Assembly (NCBI GenBank): GCA_947165145.1
Contig: CAMUZG010000005.1
Span: 18,403 to 82,402 of the forward strand
Origin: an uncultured Selenomonadales bacterium
Lineage (GTDB): Bacteria; Bacillota; Negativicutes; Selenomonadales; Selenomonadaceae
Direction of reading: 5' to 3'
DNA: 64,000 nucleotides
In this document: piece by piece, positions 9,296 through 17,561 of the stretch
Layout: every line of letters starts with the position of its first letter
Numbering within the stretch: the first letter of the stretch is position 1
The notes under the pieces: generated by a model
Seen by the model: only the letters and a program-made list of their open reading frames with translations
Told to the model about the DNA's origin: nothing
Databases searched by the model: none
Translations under genes and position numbers: made by a program

Positions 9296-10513
9296 ATGAC
9301 AGCAACACACGCGGCAGGCAGGAAGCTCAAAGACGCAATCTTCGACGCGAACCAGGCTTGCAACGAGGCAATAAAAATTCACGGCGCGGACAAAGTCACC
9401 AATGCGACAATCGGCGTTGTACTCGACGAAGAAGGTAAACTCGCCACGTTGCCGACTGTCGAAAAAATTTTCAGCTCAATGGATTTCAGCGAACTGGTTG
9501 CCTACGCGCCGATAAGCGGTCTACCCGCGTATCTCGACGCCGTGATTGATTTGACATTCGCCGACAACAAACCGACTGCGCATTTCGGAGCGGTTGCGAC
9601 TGCTGGCGGTACAGGTGCGATTCATCACGCGATAGCCAACTACGCCGAACGTGGCGACGCCGTTCTGACAAGCGATTGGTGTTGGGGCACGTACAACGTC
9701 ATCTGCGTCGAGACGGGCAAACGTCTTGAAACGTTCAAACTCTTCGACGACGCGCTGAACTTCAACACAAACGATTTTGCCGTCAAGGTCGACGCGCTCT
9801 GCAAGAATCAAAATTCTCTGCTCGTGATAATCAACACGCCTGCGCACAATCCGACAGGTTACGCGCTCAGCTCCGACGAATGGGACAAAGTTCTTGCCGT
9901 GCTCAAAGCTCAAGCTTCCGCAGGCAAAAATATTTCGTTGCTCGTTGACATCGCTTACATTGACTTTGCGGGCGAAAAAAATTCCACGCGGGCTTTCATG
10001 AAAAAATTCAGCGACTTGCCCGAAAATCTTTTCGTGATGATTTCGTTCAGCATGTCGAAGAGCTACACTTTCTACGGACAGCGGACGGGCGCGTTGATTG
10101 GCGTGTCGTCGAGTGCGGACGTTATCGACGAATTCAAGAATGTCGGCAAATATTCCAGTCGCGCCGCCTGGTCGAATGTCAATCGCGGTGCTCAAGCGTT
10201 GTTGGTCAAGCTCGCCGCCGATAAAAATCTTACGCCGATTTATGAGGCTGAACGCACGAAACTTTACGAGATGGTCAAACGTCGCGCTGATGTTTTTGTC
10301 GCCGAAGCTGATTCTTGCGGATTGCGTGTTGTGCCATACAAGGGCGGATTTTTTATCGCGGTGCCTGCCGACAATCCTGCCGCTGTCTGCCGCAAACTTC
10401 ACGACGAATTGATTTTTGCCGTCCCGCTGAAATTGGGCATTCGAGTCGCTGCCTGTTCAACATCTTTCGAGAAAATGCACGGCGTCGCAGAAAAAATTCT
10501 CCGCGCAATGTGA
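9296..10513 (+). CDS. Class I/II PLP-dependent aminotransferase (aspartate/aromatic type)
   Basis: Transfers amino groups between an amino acid and a 2-oxoacid using pyridoxal phosphate. The Schiff-base lysine is in SFSMSKSYTFYGQRTGAL (around residue 250), the cofactor-phosphate region in ATAGGTGAIHHAIANY, and the substrate asparagine-proline motif in NTPAHNPTG. The C-terminal arginine is in LKLGIRVAACST. The sequence is nearest to TyrB/aspartate-type enzymes. The position after asd suggests aspartate supply or use, but substrate choice cannot be read here. Good AGGAGG site before the ATG at 9296. It has normal length (405 residues). Confidence 0.85.
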   Translation: MTATHAAGRKLKDAIFDANQACNEAIKIHGADKVTNATIGVVLDEEGKLATLPTVEKIFSSMDFSELVAYAPISGLPAYLDAVIDLTFADNKPTAHFGAVATAGGTGAIHHAIANYAERGDAVLTSDWCWGTYNVICVETGKRLETFKLFDDALNFNTNDFAVKVDALCKNQNSLLVIINTPAHNPTGYALSSDEWDKVLAVLKAQASAGKNISLLVDIAYIDFAGEKNSTRAFMKKFSDLPENLFVMISFSMSKSYTFYGQRTGALIGVSSSADVIDEFKNVGKYSSRAAWSNVNRGAQALLVKLAADKNLTPIYEAERTKLYEMVKRRADVFVAEADSCGLRVVPYKGGFFIAVPADNPAAVCRKLHDELIFAVPLKLGIRVAACSTSFEKMHGVAEKILRAM

Positions 10514-10573
10514 CGGCTGATCATCGTGGCGTTCAAAAGGAACGCTGACGAATGAATTCAAAGGAGTATCCTT

Positions 10574-11353
10574 ATGGCTGATAAACATTTGCTCGAGACA
10601 ACAGACGTGTCCGAAGTCTTCGGCGGGCTGAAGGCGGTCTCGGACTTCAACATTTACATTGACAAAGGCGAACTCATCGGGCTCATCGGACCGAACGGCG
10701 CGGGCAAAACTACGGCGTTCAATCTGATAACGGGCGTCTACGTGCCCACGACGGGCGAAATAACTTTTGACGGCAAATCAATCGTCGGGCTCAAGCCTTA
10801 CGAGATAACCAAGCGCGGTATCGCACGCACATTCCAAAATATTCGGCTGTTCAGTGAACTCAGCGTTCTCGACAACGTCAAGATTGCTTATCATTGCCAC
10901 GTCAAATACGGCTTGCTCGAAACGATTCTGCGCGTTGGGCGATATTTCGGCGAAGAAAGTTCAATCGAACGTGAGGCTCTCAACCTGCTGAAAATTTTCA
11001 AGCTCGACGGACATGCTCACGAAGTCGCGAAAAATTTGCCGTACGGTGCACAACGTCGATTGGAAATTGCTCGTGCGCTTGCCGCCAAACCAAAGCTGTT
11101 GCTACTCGACGAACCCGCCGCCGGCATGAATCCGCAAGAGACGCAAGAACTTATGGAAATGATTCGCTGGATACGCAAGCAATTCGGCTTGACGGTGCTT
11201 TTGATTGAACACGACATGAGTTTGGTCATGGGCATTTGCGAGCGAATCTACGTCCTTGAATACGGCATGATAATCGCTGACGGCACGCCCGCCGACATTC
11301 AGAACGACCCCGAAGTCATTCGCGCTTATCTCGGTGCGGAAGCGATTAATTAA
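10574..11353 (+). CDS. livG: LivG-type branched-chain amino-acid ABC transporter ATPase (orphan)
   Basis: ATP-binding subunit of the LIV/urea-type importer family. Walker A is GPNGAGKTTAFNLITG (around residues 38-53). The ABC signature is degenerate (LPYGAQRRLEIARAL) as usual for LivG, Walker B is LLLLDEPAAGMNP, and the LivG-specific C-terminus EVIRAYLG is present. The length of 259 residues is normal. No livH, livM, livF or binding protein is visible near it, which is unusual, since these are normally one operon. Start ATG at 10574 behind AAAGGAG. It may serve permeases encoded elsewhere, or be a relict of a broken operon. Confidence 0.85.
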   Translation: MADKHLLETTDVSEVFGGLKAVSDFNIYIDKGELIGLIGPNGAGKTTAFNLITGVYVPTTGEITFDGKSIVGLKPYEITKRGIARTFQNIRLFSELSVLDNVKIAYHCHVKYGLLETILRVGRYFGEESSIEREALNLLKIFKLDGHAHEVAKNLPYGAQRRLEIARALAAKPKLLLLDEPAAGMNPQETQELMEMIRWIRKQFGLTVLLIEHDMSLVMGICERIYVLEYGMIIADGTPADIQNDPEVIRAYLGAEAIN

Positions 11354-11367
11354 GCGTTGCACAAAGT

Positions 11368-11396
11368 TTGACTGCGCGTCGCGTCTGCTGTAGAAT
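11368..11396 (+). promoter_or_regulatory. Sigma-A type promoter upstream of the 11423 gene
   Basis: TTGACT (11368-11373), 17-base spacer, TAGAAT (11391-11396), ending 26 bases before the ATG at 11423 and 15 bases after the livG stop. Confidence 0.6.
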
Positions 11397-11422
11397 TATT
11401 TCAAACTTAAGGAGGCAATTTT

Positions 11423-11740
11423 ATGGACGCCAATTTGAAAATCGTTTTGGATCAATACTTCGAGGGAGCCGCCAAACTCAAGCCGAATGTTTTCGTGCCC
11501 GTGCGTGACAATCGCGTTCAAGAGCCGCTCATTGACGCTTTCTTCAGCGAGACCGAAGGCAGTACGCTTATCATGAGCGATTCGCAGGAAATTTTCGAGG
11601 GCGACATTCTCGTTTATCCGAAGACGCGCCAATTCTGCTACGTCGACGACATTCGCCACATCACAGGCAAAGGGATTTACATCGTCCACTACCACACGAA
11701 ATATCAGCGCAAAGCCAAGACGCCTTTCGACGCGGATTAA
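11423..11740 (+). CDS. Conserved-looking small protein of unknown function
   Basis: A 105-residue soluble, acidic protein without signal peptide or membrane segment. It is not recognised. It contains EGDILVYPKTRQFCYVDDIRH, a segment with the look of a small beta-barrel (valine/tyrosine alternation), and ends with a basic patch YHTKYQRKAK. It has its own promoter (11368-11396), an AAGGAGG ribosome site and a strong terminator, so it is transcribed alone. No function is proposed. Confidence 0.6.
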   Translation: MDANLKIVLDQYFEGAAKLKPNVFVPVRDNRVQEPLIDAFFSETEGSTLIMSDSQEIFEGDILVYPKTRQFCYVDDIRHITGKGIYIVHYHTKYQRKAKTPFDAD

Positions 11741-11760
11741 TCAATCGACTCCAAACAAAA

Positions 11761-11794
11761 AACGCCCTCCGAACGCTCGGAAGGTGTTTTTTTT
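11761..11794. terminator. Bidirectional rho-independent terminator
   Basis: Stem of about 11 bp with one mismatch (11761-11772 with 11777-11788) around loop ACGC, then eight T on the plus strand. On the minus strand a U-run follows the other side. It closes both the 11423 gene and the potABCD operon. Confidence 0.8.
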
Positions 11795-11810
11795 GTTTTT
11801 GCAGACAATC

Positions 11811-12872
11811 TCAAGAATCGACTCTGACTTGCATCCAAAGATTGTTGTAGTACTCGTCCATTTGGTTGCCGAGATATTTGTAAGTTTCTTGACCGCTGTA
11901 GACTTCCGGCGACGGGAAGGCAATCGGCGAATTCTTCAGCTCTTCATCTTCGACAAGGTCACGAACAGCGATATTCGGCGTGGAGTAGCCAAGGTGTTCA
12001 AAGTTTTGTGCGGCGATGTCGGGGCGGCACATGAAGTTGATAAACTTGTGCGCGTTGTCGACGTTCTGCGAATCCTTCGTGATGACCCAACCGTCAATCC
12101 AAAGGTTTGTGCCTTCCTTCGGAATTGAGAACGCCATGTTCGGGTTTTCTTTCAAAATAATCGGAGCCTCGCCGCTGAATACGACGCCCATTGCCGCTTC
12201 GGAGTTGATGAGTTTTTCTTTGACTTCGTCGACGACGTAAGCTTGAACGAGCGGCTTTTGAGCCTTGAGCATCGCTTGAGCCTGCGCCAAAACGTCTTTG
12301 TCAGTTTCGTTCATGCTTTTGCCCATGAGTTTAAGCGGAATCATCATCGCGTCGCGGGCGGAATCTTGCATAAGAATTTGTCCTGAATATTTTTCGTTCC
12401 AAAGAATGTTCCAGCTGTCGACGGGGTCGGTGACTTTGGTCTTGTCATAGATTATACCGACAGTTCCCCAGCAATACGGCACGGAATATTTGTTGCCGGG
12501 GTCGAAGCTTTCAGCCTGCTTGAAAAAATCTTCGCCGATATTTTTTTTGGCTTCGGGTAACTTGTTGAAGTCGAGCGGCTGAAGTAGATTGTTGCTGATC
12601 ATTTTCTGAATCATGTAGTCCGACGGGCAGATGACATCGTAATGAACTGCACCTTCCGCCACGCGCGGATACATGCTCTCGTTGGTGTCGAACTCGTCAA
12701 GCACGACGTGAATGCCCGTTTCTTTCTCAAAAGTCTTGAGAACTTCGGGATCAATGTAGTCGCCCCAACTGTAGACGTAGACGACGTTGTCCTTCTTGTC
12801 GCCGCCACCGCAACCCGCAATGCCGATTGCCAAGCAACTCACCAGAAGGAGCGCAAGAATTTTGAACTTCAA
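11811..12872 (-). CDS. potD: Spermidine/putrescine-binding lipoprotein
   Basis: Substrate-binding component of the polyamine ABC importer. The signal peptide ends in a lipobox IAGC with Cys21 as the lipidated residue. The mature part begins with the family hallmark VVYVYSWGDYIDPEVLKTFE and contains DVICPSDYMIQKM and the C-terminal PEVYSGQETYKYLGNQMDEY. The length is 353 residues. It is the last gene of potABCD, separated from potC by about 100 bases that contain a repeat hairpin, which may lower or stabilise its message. It ends at a bidirectional terminator. Choice between spermidine and putrescine cannot be read from sequence. Confidence 0.92.
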   Translation of the reverse strand: MKFKILALLLVSCLAIGIAGCGGGDKKDNVVYVYSWGDYIDPEVLKTFEKETGIHVVLDEFDTNESMYPRVAEGAVHYDVICPSDYMIQKMISNNLLQPLDFNKLPEAKKNIGEDFFKQAESFDPGNKYSVPYCWGTVGIIYDKTKVTDPVDSWNILWNEKYSGQILMQDSARDAMMIPLKLMGKSMNETDKDVLAQAQAMLKAQKPLVQAYVVDEVKEKLINSEAAMGVVFSGEAPIILKENPNMAFSIPKEGTNLWIDGWVITKDSQNVDNAHKFINFMCRPDIAAQNFEHLGYSTPNIAVRDLVEDEELKNSPIAFPSPEVYSGQETYKYLGNQMDEYYNNLWMQVRVDS

Positions 12873-12892
12873 TTAAATAACCTCCCTTGTTT

Positions 12893-12972
12893 TAATTAGG
12901 AATTAGGAATTTGGAATTAGGAATTGAACGGCGTCAAATAATTCCACATTCCTAATTCCCAATTCCAAATTG
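12893..12972. repeat. GGAATTAGGAATTT-family repeat, two-armed hairpin
   Basis: Left arm is AATTAGGAATT-type tandem units (12893-12925) and right arm the complementary AATTCC-type units (12940-12972), separated by about 15 bases, so the RNA can fold into a long stem. It lies between potC and potD and ends in CCAAATTGTTA, also found at 52700 and 55800. One of eight loci of this family in the window. Confidence 0.85.
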
Positions 12973-13755
12973 TTAAATCGCTTCCTCGATATGTTTGAGT
13001 TTGCGACGATTAATCGCGAACAGGATAACAAATATCAGCACGCAGAAGAAAACCAGCGTCGATAGCGCGTACATTTCGGGGTGAATGCCGATTTTCAGTT
13101 CAGCGTAAATCTCCGTTGTCAAAGTGTCAACGCCCGCGCCTTTCGTGAAGTGCGTGATTATAAAATCGTCCGCCGACATGGTGAACGCCAATAAAAATCC
13201 CGCGAAGATACTCGGACGCAATTCGGGCAAAATGACGCTCGCAAAGGCTTTGAACGGACTTGCGCCCAAATCCAACGCCGCTTCGTAAAAACTTTTATCC
13301 AACGTCATGAGTTGCGGCATTATGCATAAAATCACGTAAGGCACGTTGAAAACGATATGCGCCAACAAAATCGACACGTAGCCGAGCTTGAGCCCTAAGC
13401 CCATGAACAGCAACATCAACGAGATACCCGTGACGATGTCCGCGTTGAGTATCGGGACGTTCGTAATGCTCATGAAAGTCGCACGCCATTTGCGGCTGAA
13501 TTCTTTCATTGCAACGCACGTTATCAAGCCGAGAATTGTCGCAATGCCCGCCGATAACAAACCGATTGACAGCGTGTTTGACAGCGCGTCAGCAATTCGT
13601 TCGTCGTTGAAAAGTTTCGTGTACCAATCAAGCGTGACGCCCGTCCAATGTCCGCGATAACGGCTTGCGTTGAACGATTGAGCAATCAGCACACCGATTG
13701 GCGCGTACAGAAACAGGAAGATTGTCGCCAGATAAATTTTTTTTATGTAGCGCAT
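12973..13755 (-). CDS. potC: Polyamine ABC transporter permease PotC
   Basis: Inner-membrane permease of the spermidine/putrescine importer, with about six hydrophobic segments beginning at IYLATIFLFLYAPIGVLIAQSF. The binding-protein-dependent permease loop (EAA-type) is seen in YEAALDLGASPFKAFASVILP. The C-terminus shows FCVLIFVILFAINRRKLKH. The ATG at 13755 overlaps the potB stop as TGATG; a TTG one codon upstream is also possible. The length is about 260 residues, normal for PotC. It is the third gene of potABCD. Confidence 0.92.
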   Translation of the reverse strand: MRYIKKIYLATIFLFLYAPIGVLIAQSFNASRYRGHWTGVTLDWYTKLFNDERIADALSNTLSIGLLSAGIATILGLITCVAMKEFSRKWRATFMSITNVPILNADIVTGISLMLLFMGLGLKLGYVSILLAHIVFNVPYVILCIMPQLMTLDKSFYEAALDLGASPFKAFASVILPELRPSIFAGFLLAFTMSADDFIITHFTKGAGVDTLTTEIYAELKIGIHPEMYALSTLVFFCVLIFVILFAINRRKLKHIEEAI

Positions 13756-14579
13756 CAACCGTCACCTTCTTCCTTGAGCGGGTCGAATGCCGCCGTCAAC
13801 AGCATGTTCATCACAATGAAAATCATCAAGATGACTGACAACGCGCAACCAACGTGCCAATCGTATTGGAAGGTGAATTCTTGTTCGATGATGTTGCCGA
13901 TTAGTAGCAATTTGCCGCCGCCGAGCAATGCGCTGATAACAAACGTCGTGAGCGCGGGAATAAAAACCATTGTGATTCCGCTTACTGCGCCTGGGATTGT
14001 GAGCGGCAAAATCACGCGGAAGAATGTTTGCCACGAATTCGCACCTAAATCCTGCGCGGCTTCCAAAATGCTTTTGTCAATCTTCGACAGCGAAATGAAC
14101 AGCGGCAAAACCATGTACGGCAGAAAATTGTAGACCATGCCGACGACGATTGCGCCCTGCGTGTTAATCATGTTGAACGTCGGAAGATCAAGCAGTCGCA
14201 TAAGCTGATTGATGATACCGTTGCTTTCAAGAATTGTTTGCCAGGCCATCGTCGACAGCAGCGAATTCATCCACAGCGGCAAAATAAACAGCAGTGAAAT
14301 TATCGTCGTGTTGTCGCGCCTGTTTTCGGTCAAGATTAAGCACAGCGGGTAAGCAAGTATCAGACAGACAACCGTGCTTATCAGAGCGAGTTCAACCGAC
14401 AATTTCAACGCGGCGAGATAACCGCGCTCAAAAATTAGGCTCATGTTGTCGAGCGAAAAATTTCCGTCGTAATCCGTCACGCCGTACCATACAATACAAA
14501 TCAGCGGCACAAAAATAAAAAGCACTGCCCAAATCAGAAACGGTGTAAGCAGGACGTTGCGCGTCATGGTGTTAAACAT
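13755..14579 (-). CDS. potB: Polyamine ABC transporter permease PotB
   Basis: Partner permease of PotC. About six membrane segments, starting with LLTPFLIWAVLFIFVPLICIVWYG. The EAA-type loop is LEAAQDLGANSWQTFFRVILP. The start ATG at 14579 is chosen because a GGAGG site lies 9 bases upstream; the TTG at 14588 directly abuts that site. The gene overlaps potA by 8 bases and potC by about 3, so the three are translationally coupled. About 274 residues. Confidence 0.92.
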   Translation of the reverse strand: MFNTMTRNVLLTPFLIWAVLFIFVPLICIVWYGVTDYDGNFSLDNMSLIFERGYLAALKLSVELALISTVVCLILAYPLCLILTENRRDNTTIISLLFILPLWMNSLLSTMAWQTILESNGIINQLMRLLDLPTFNMINTQGAIVVGMVYNFLPYMVLPLFISLSKIDKSILEAAQDLGANSWQTFFRVILPLTIPGAVSGITMVFIPALTTFVISALLGGGKLLLIGNIIEQEFTFQYDWHVGCALSVILMIFIVMNMLLTAAFDPLKEEGDG

Positions 14580-15642
14580 CGGCGGCAACCTCCTCGTCTT
14601 CGGATTGAGGCTTGCTCATTATCTGAATATTTTCGGGCGCGACGTGCAAGCTAACTTCCTCGCCAACAGTTCGTCCCGTCGTCGATTGAATCAGCCATTC
14701 GAAGCCGTCCGCCTCGACGTTAATATCATACGACATGCCCCAGAACACGACGCGAGTCACAACGCCGTTAAAAGCACCTTCGCGCGGCGCGGCAAGCTTG
14801 ATGTCTTCAGGGCGAATCTGCACGTCAACGGGACACTCGGCGGGAAAACCCGTGTCGACGCAGGGATATTCTCTGCCGAAAATGCGCACAATTTTATCGC
14901 GAACCATAACGCCGTCGATGATGTTGCTGTCACCGATGAAGTCCGCGACGAATGCGTTTTCCGGCTCATTGTAAACATTTTCGGGCGTGCCGACCTGTTG
15001 AATGTAACCTTGGTTCATGACGACAACGCGATCGCTCATCGACAAAGCCTCTTCCTGGTCGTGCGTGACGAAAATAAACGTTATGCCCGTCTCTTTGTTG
15101 ATTCCGACGAGTTCGCGGCGCATATTCCGACGCAATTTCAAATCCAAAGCACTCAACGGTTCGTCGAGCAACAAAACTTTCGGCTCATTGACAACGGCGC
15201 GAGCAATGGCGATACGTTGCTGTTGACCGCCGCTGAGTCGGGTGACGTCGTGTTTTTCGTAGCCTTCGAGATTAACGAGTTTGAGCGCGTATTTGACTTT
15301 GTCGCGAATGTAATCGGCGGATTTGCCCGCGATTTTCGGTCCGAACGAAATATTTTCCTCAACGTTCATGTGCGAGAACAGTGAATACTTTTGGAAGACT
15401 GTGTTAATTGGTCGTCGATTCGGCGGTAATCGGGTGATGTCTTTGCCGTCGAAGAGGACGCGCCCCGTGTCAGGCATCTCGAAGCCGCCGATAATCCGTA
15501 GCATTGTCGTCTTGCCGCAACCCGACGGTCCCAACAGCGTGATGAATTCGCTTTCGTAAATCGACAGGTCAATTTCGTCAAGCACGAGCAAATTGCCGAA
15601 CGACTTGGCAATATTTTCCAAATGTATCAGTTCCCGTTTCAT
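14572..15642 (-). CDS. potA: Polyamine ABC transporter ATPase PotA
   Basis: ATPase that powers polyamine import. Walker A is GPSGCGKTTMLRIIGGFE (residues 38-55), the signature is LSGGQQQRIAIARA, Walker B is LLLDEPLSALDLKLR, and the switch histidine is in IFVTHDQEEAL. After residue 235 a TOBE-type regulatory domain is present (CPVDVQIRPEDIKL). The length is 356 residues. It is the first gene of potABCD, with a strong promoter upstream (15717-15745) and a degenerate repeat in the leader. ATG at 15642. Confidence 0.93.
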   Translation of the reverse strand: MKRELIHLENIAKSFGNLLVLDEIDLSIYESEFITLLGPSGCGKTTMLRIIGGFEMPDTGRVLFDGKDITRLPPNRRPINTVFQKYSLFSHMNVEENISFGPKIAGKSADYIRDKVKYALKLVNLEGYEKHDVTRLSGGQQQRIAIARAVVNEPKVLLLDEPLSALDLKLRRNMRRELVGINKETGITFIFVTHDQEEALSMSDRVVVMNQGYIQQVGTPENVYNEPENAFVADFIGDSNIIDGVMVRDKIVRIFGREYPCVDTGFPAECPVDVQIRPEDIKLAAPREGAFNGVVTRVVFWGMSYDINVEADGFEWLIQSTTGRTVGEEVSLHVAPENIQIMSKPQSEDEEVAADV

Positions 15643-15660
15643 TTCCCAGCAACCTTTCGT

Positions 15661-15700
15661 TTAATTTGGAATTAGGGATTAGATTGCTAGTCCCTAGTCC
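15661..15700. repeat. Degenerate GGAATTAGGAATT-family repeat in the potA leader
   Basis: AATTTGGAATTAGGGATTAG followed by the inverse CTAGTCCCTAGTCC, making a short imperfect hairpin between the potA promoter and its ribosome site. It is more diverged than the other loci. Confidence 0.6.
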
Positions 15701-15716
15701 AAAAAAAATTTCCCGC

Positions 15717-15745
15717 ATTATACAGAAAAGCGGTGCTTCAAGCAA
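15717..15745 (-). promoter_or_regulatory. Sigma-A type promoter for potABCD
   Basis: On the minus strand, TTGCTT, a 17-base spacer and a perfect TATAAT (plus-strand bases 15717-15722). It overlaps the terminator of the upstream slt gene, so termination and initiation share the same 40 bases. Confidence 0.7.
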
Positions 15746-15755
15746 GAAACACCGC
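15726..15755 (-). terminator. Rho-independent terminator of slt
   Basis: Stem GCGGTGTTTC/GAAGCACCGC (one mismatch) with a 6-base loop, followed on the minus strand by TTTTC. It lies 18 bases after the slt stop and overlaps the potA promoter. Confidence 0.7.
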
Positions 15756-15773
15756 CCAAAAATTTTTTATGCT

Positions 15774-16409
15774 TCAAAGTGAAAGATTTTTCAATCGAGC
15801 AAAGCGCAACTCATGCAGAGCAATCGGCGTGGCACCGAGACTTTGCGAGCTGTAGAGCTTGGCATATTTTTCGCGGCAATGAAGAACACGTTTGACATAG
15901 TCGCGAGTTTCGGCGTAGGGGATTTTGTCGACGTCGGAAAAATTTTCTTGCCAACGATTTTTTTTCATCCACTCACGCACGTTGCCGCGACCAGCATTGT
16001 ACGCCGCCAAAGCCAAAACGTCGTTGCCGTTGAATTCGTCTTCGAGTTCGGCAAGATACCATGTGCCGTAGCGGATATTCGTTTCGGGGTCGCGCAGATT
16101 TTTTATGTCGTCGGCAATTTCGTCGGGAGCTTCGCCCAGTTGGTAGGCAATCCACGCGGCAGTTTCGGGCATGATTTGCATTAAACCGATTGCGCCGCTT
16201 TGTGAGCAAGCTGCCTCGGTGAAATTGCTTTCGACTTTCATGACCGATATTGCCAGGAATTTATCGACCTTCCAGCGCGACGAATAATTTTCTATCGTCG
16301 AACGATACGGGAACGGATACAAAAATTTTTTCTGCACCGCCGGCAAGCTCATCACCGCGTATATTGCGAGCATTGCCGCGCAGATTGTCAAGATTTTTTT
16401 CAGTGTCAA
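15774..16409 (-). CDS. Soluble lytic transglycosylase (SLT domain)
   Basis: Cleaves peptidoglycan between MurNAc and GlcNAc with formation of an anhydro end. The N-terminus has a membrane or signal segment (KILTICAAMLAIYAVMSL). The SLT domain follows, with the catalytic glutamate in VMKVESNFTEAACS, then GAIGLMQIMPETAAWIA and ALAAYNAGRGNVREW. The length of 211 residues fits the short SLT/MltC-like form found in Firmicutes. It is divergent from mlaE, sharing a 154-base upstream region. The cellular role (growth, or opening the wall for envelope machines) is inference. Confidence 0.88.
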   Translation of the reverse strand: MTLKKILTICAAMLAIYAVMSLPAVQKKFLYPFPYRSTIENYSSRWKVDKFLAISVMKVESNFTEAACSQSGAIGLMQIMPETAAWIAYQLGEAPDEIADDIKNLRDPETNIRYGTWYLAELEDEFNGNDVLALAAYNAGRGNVREWMKKNRWQENFSDVDKIPYAETRDYVKRVLHCREKYAKLYSSQSLGATPIALHELRFARLKNLSL

Positions 16410-16518
16410 TCCACCTCCGCGCGTTTTGATGAATTTTAAATGATTAAAGCGTTGCTGTCAAATTTTCGGTAGCGGTAAAAAAATTTTTCAGTCGCTATCC
16501 ATTCGCTAAGAATTTTTA

Positions 16519-16527
16519 TGTTATAAT
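16519..16527 (+). promoter_or_regulatory. Extended -10 promoter for mlaE
   Basis: TGT followed by a perfect TATAAT (16522-16527), an extended -10 element. No good -35 hexamer lies 16-18 bases upstream. The start codon of mlaE is 37 bases downstream. Confidence 0.55.
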
Positions 16528-16563
16528 GTTGCGCCGTAAGGAATTGACTATGGGGGTGGCGCG

Positions 16564-17337
16564 TTGCTGACGAAATTTTTTGAGACGATCGGCGCGTTCG
16601 TGATAAAACGTTTTGAGGAATTCGGCACGATAATTTTGCTGTACGTCGACACGATGAAGCAGCTCAAGAGCAAGCCGCGTATCAAGCACATTGTCGCGCA
16701 AATGTCGCATCTCGGCGTCGACTCGCTGACAATCGTCTCATTGACGCTGTTGTTCACGGGCGTAGTCTTCACGTTGCAGACTGCTCACGAATTTATTCGA
16801 TTCGGCGCACAATCGACGGTCGGTGGAATAATTGCAATCGCAATCGGCAGAGAGCTTGGACCGGTTTTAGTCGGCGTAGTCTGTGCGGGTCGTGTCGGTG
16901 CGGCAATTACGGCGGAAATCAGCACGATGAAAGTCACCGAACAAATTGACGCTTTGCGCGTTATGGCGGTCAGTCCCGTGAATTATCTGATTGTCCCGCG
17001 CATGATTGCCTGCATGATAGCAGTACCGTTGCTCACGGTTTTCGGCGACATTGTTGGCGTATTCGGCGGCTGGCTCGTCGCAACGCAGTATTCGGGCATC
17101 AGCTCCTACATGTTCATCAATTCGATTAAGATGTTCGCGAATATTTACGATTTGACGGGCGGAATGATTAAGGCGATTTTCTTCGGCAACGTGATTGCGG
17201 TGCTCGGTTGCTACTACGGCTTGAATTGTCCCGACGGCGCGGAAGGCGTCGGCAAGGCGACAACTAAAACCGTCGTCACGAGCATCATCGTTATCTTCTT
17301 CCTCAACGCGCTGCTGACGTTCATAATTTACAGGTGA
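16564..17337 (+). CDS. mlaE: Phospholipid-transport ABC permease MlaE
   Basis: Inner-membrane permease of the Mla system, which moves phospholipids between the inner and outer membranes. Typical MlaE features are HEFIRFGAQSTVGGIIAIAIGRELGPVLVGVVCAGRVGAAITAE in the family core (around residues 78-121, quoted in parts: FIRFGAQSTVGG, RELGPVLVGVV, AGRVGAAITAEIST), then EQIDALRVMAVSPVNYLIVPR and about five membrane segments. The length of 257 residues is normal. The start is TTG at 16564 with a GGGGTGG site. It is separated from mlaF by 224 bases that carry a structured repeat, whereas these genes normally abut. Confidence 0.92.
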   Translation: MLTKFFETIGAFVIKRFEEFGTIILLYVDTMKQLKSKPRIKHIVAQMSHLGVDSLTIVSLTLLFTGVVFTLQTAHEFIRFGAQSTVGGIIAIAIGRELGPVLVGVVCAGRVGAAITAEISTMKVTEQIDALRVMAVSPVNYLIVPRMIACMIAVPLLTVFGDIVGVFGGWLVATQYSGISSYMFINSIKMFANIYDLTGGMIKAIFFGNVIAVLGCYYGLNCPDGAEGVGKATTKTVVTSIIVIFFLNALLTFIIYR

Positions 17338-17373
17338 AACATTTCTAGCGTTTGAAATTAACTTAAATTTTGA

Positions 17374-17541
17374 TGATCAACTTTTCTTTGCATGCCCAAA
17401 GAAAAGTTGCAAAAGAAAAGGCACCTCGCAGGGGCGGTTACTCGTAAAACTAAGTTCGCCGTTTGATAGCCGCGAGGTGTCGCCTTCGAAAACATCCTGT
17501 TTTCTGGGCGACGTAAGGCCGACGTCCTGTCGGCCTCAAAG
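17374..17541 (+). repeat. 170-bp structured dispersed repeat, copy A
   Basis: Non-coding element with several nested inverted repeats. A 13-bp perfect stem CAACTTTTCTTTG/CAAAGAAAAGTTG lies at 17378-17390 and 17397-17409. CACCTCGC at about 17425 pairs with GCGAGGTG at about 17472, GAAAAC with GTTTTC near 17490-17505, and GGCCGAC with GTCGGCC at 17517-17535. A second copy in inverted orientation is at 37196-37375 and aligns over almost its whole length. It fills the gap between mlaE and mlaF. No open frame of note. Confidence 0.9.
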
Positions 17542-17561
17542 TTCGTTTTTCTGGTGATTTT

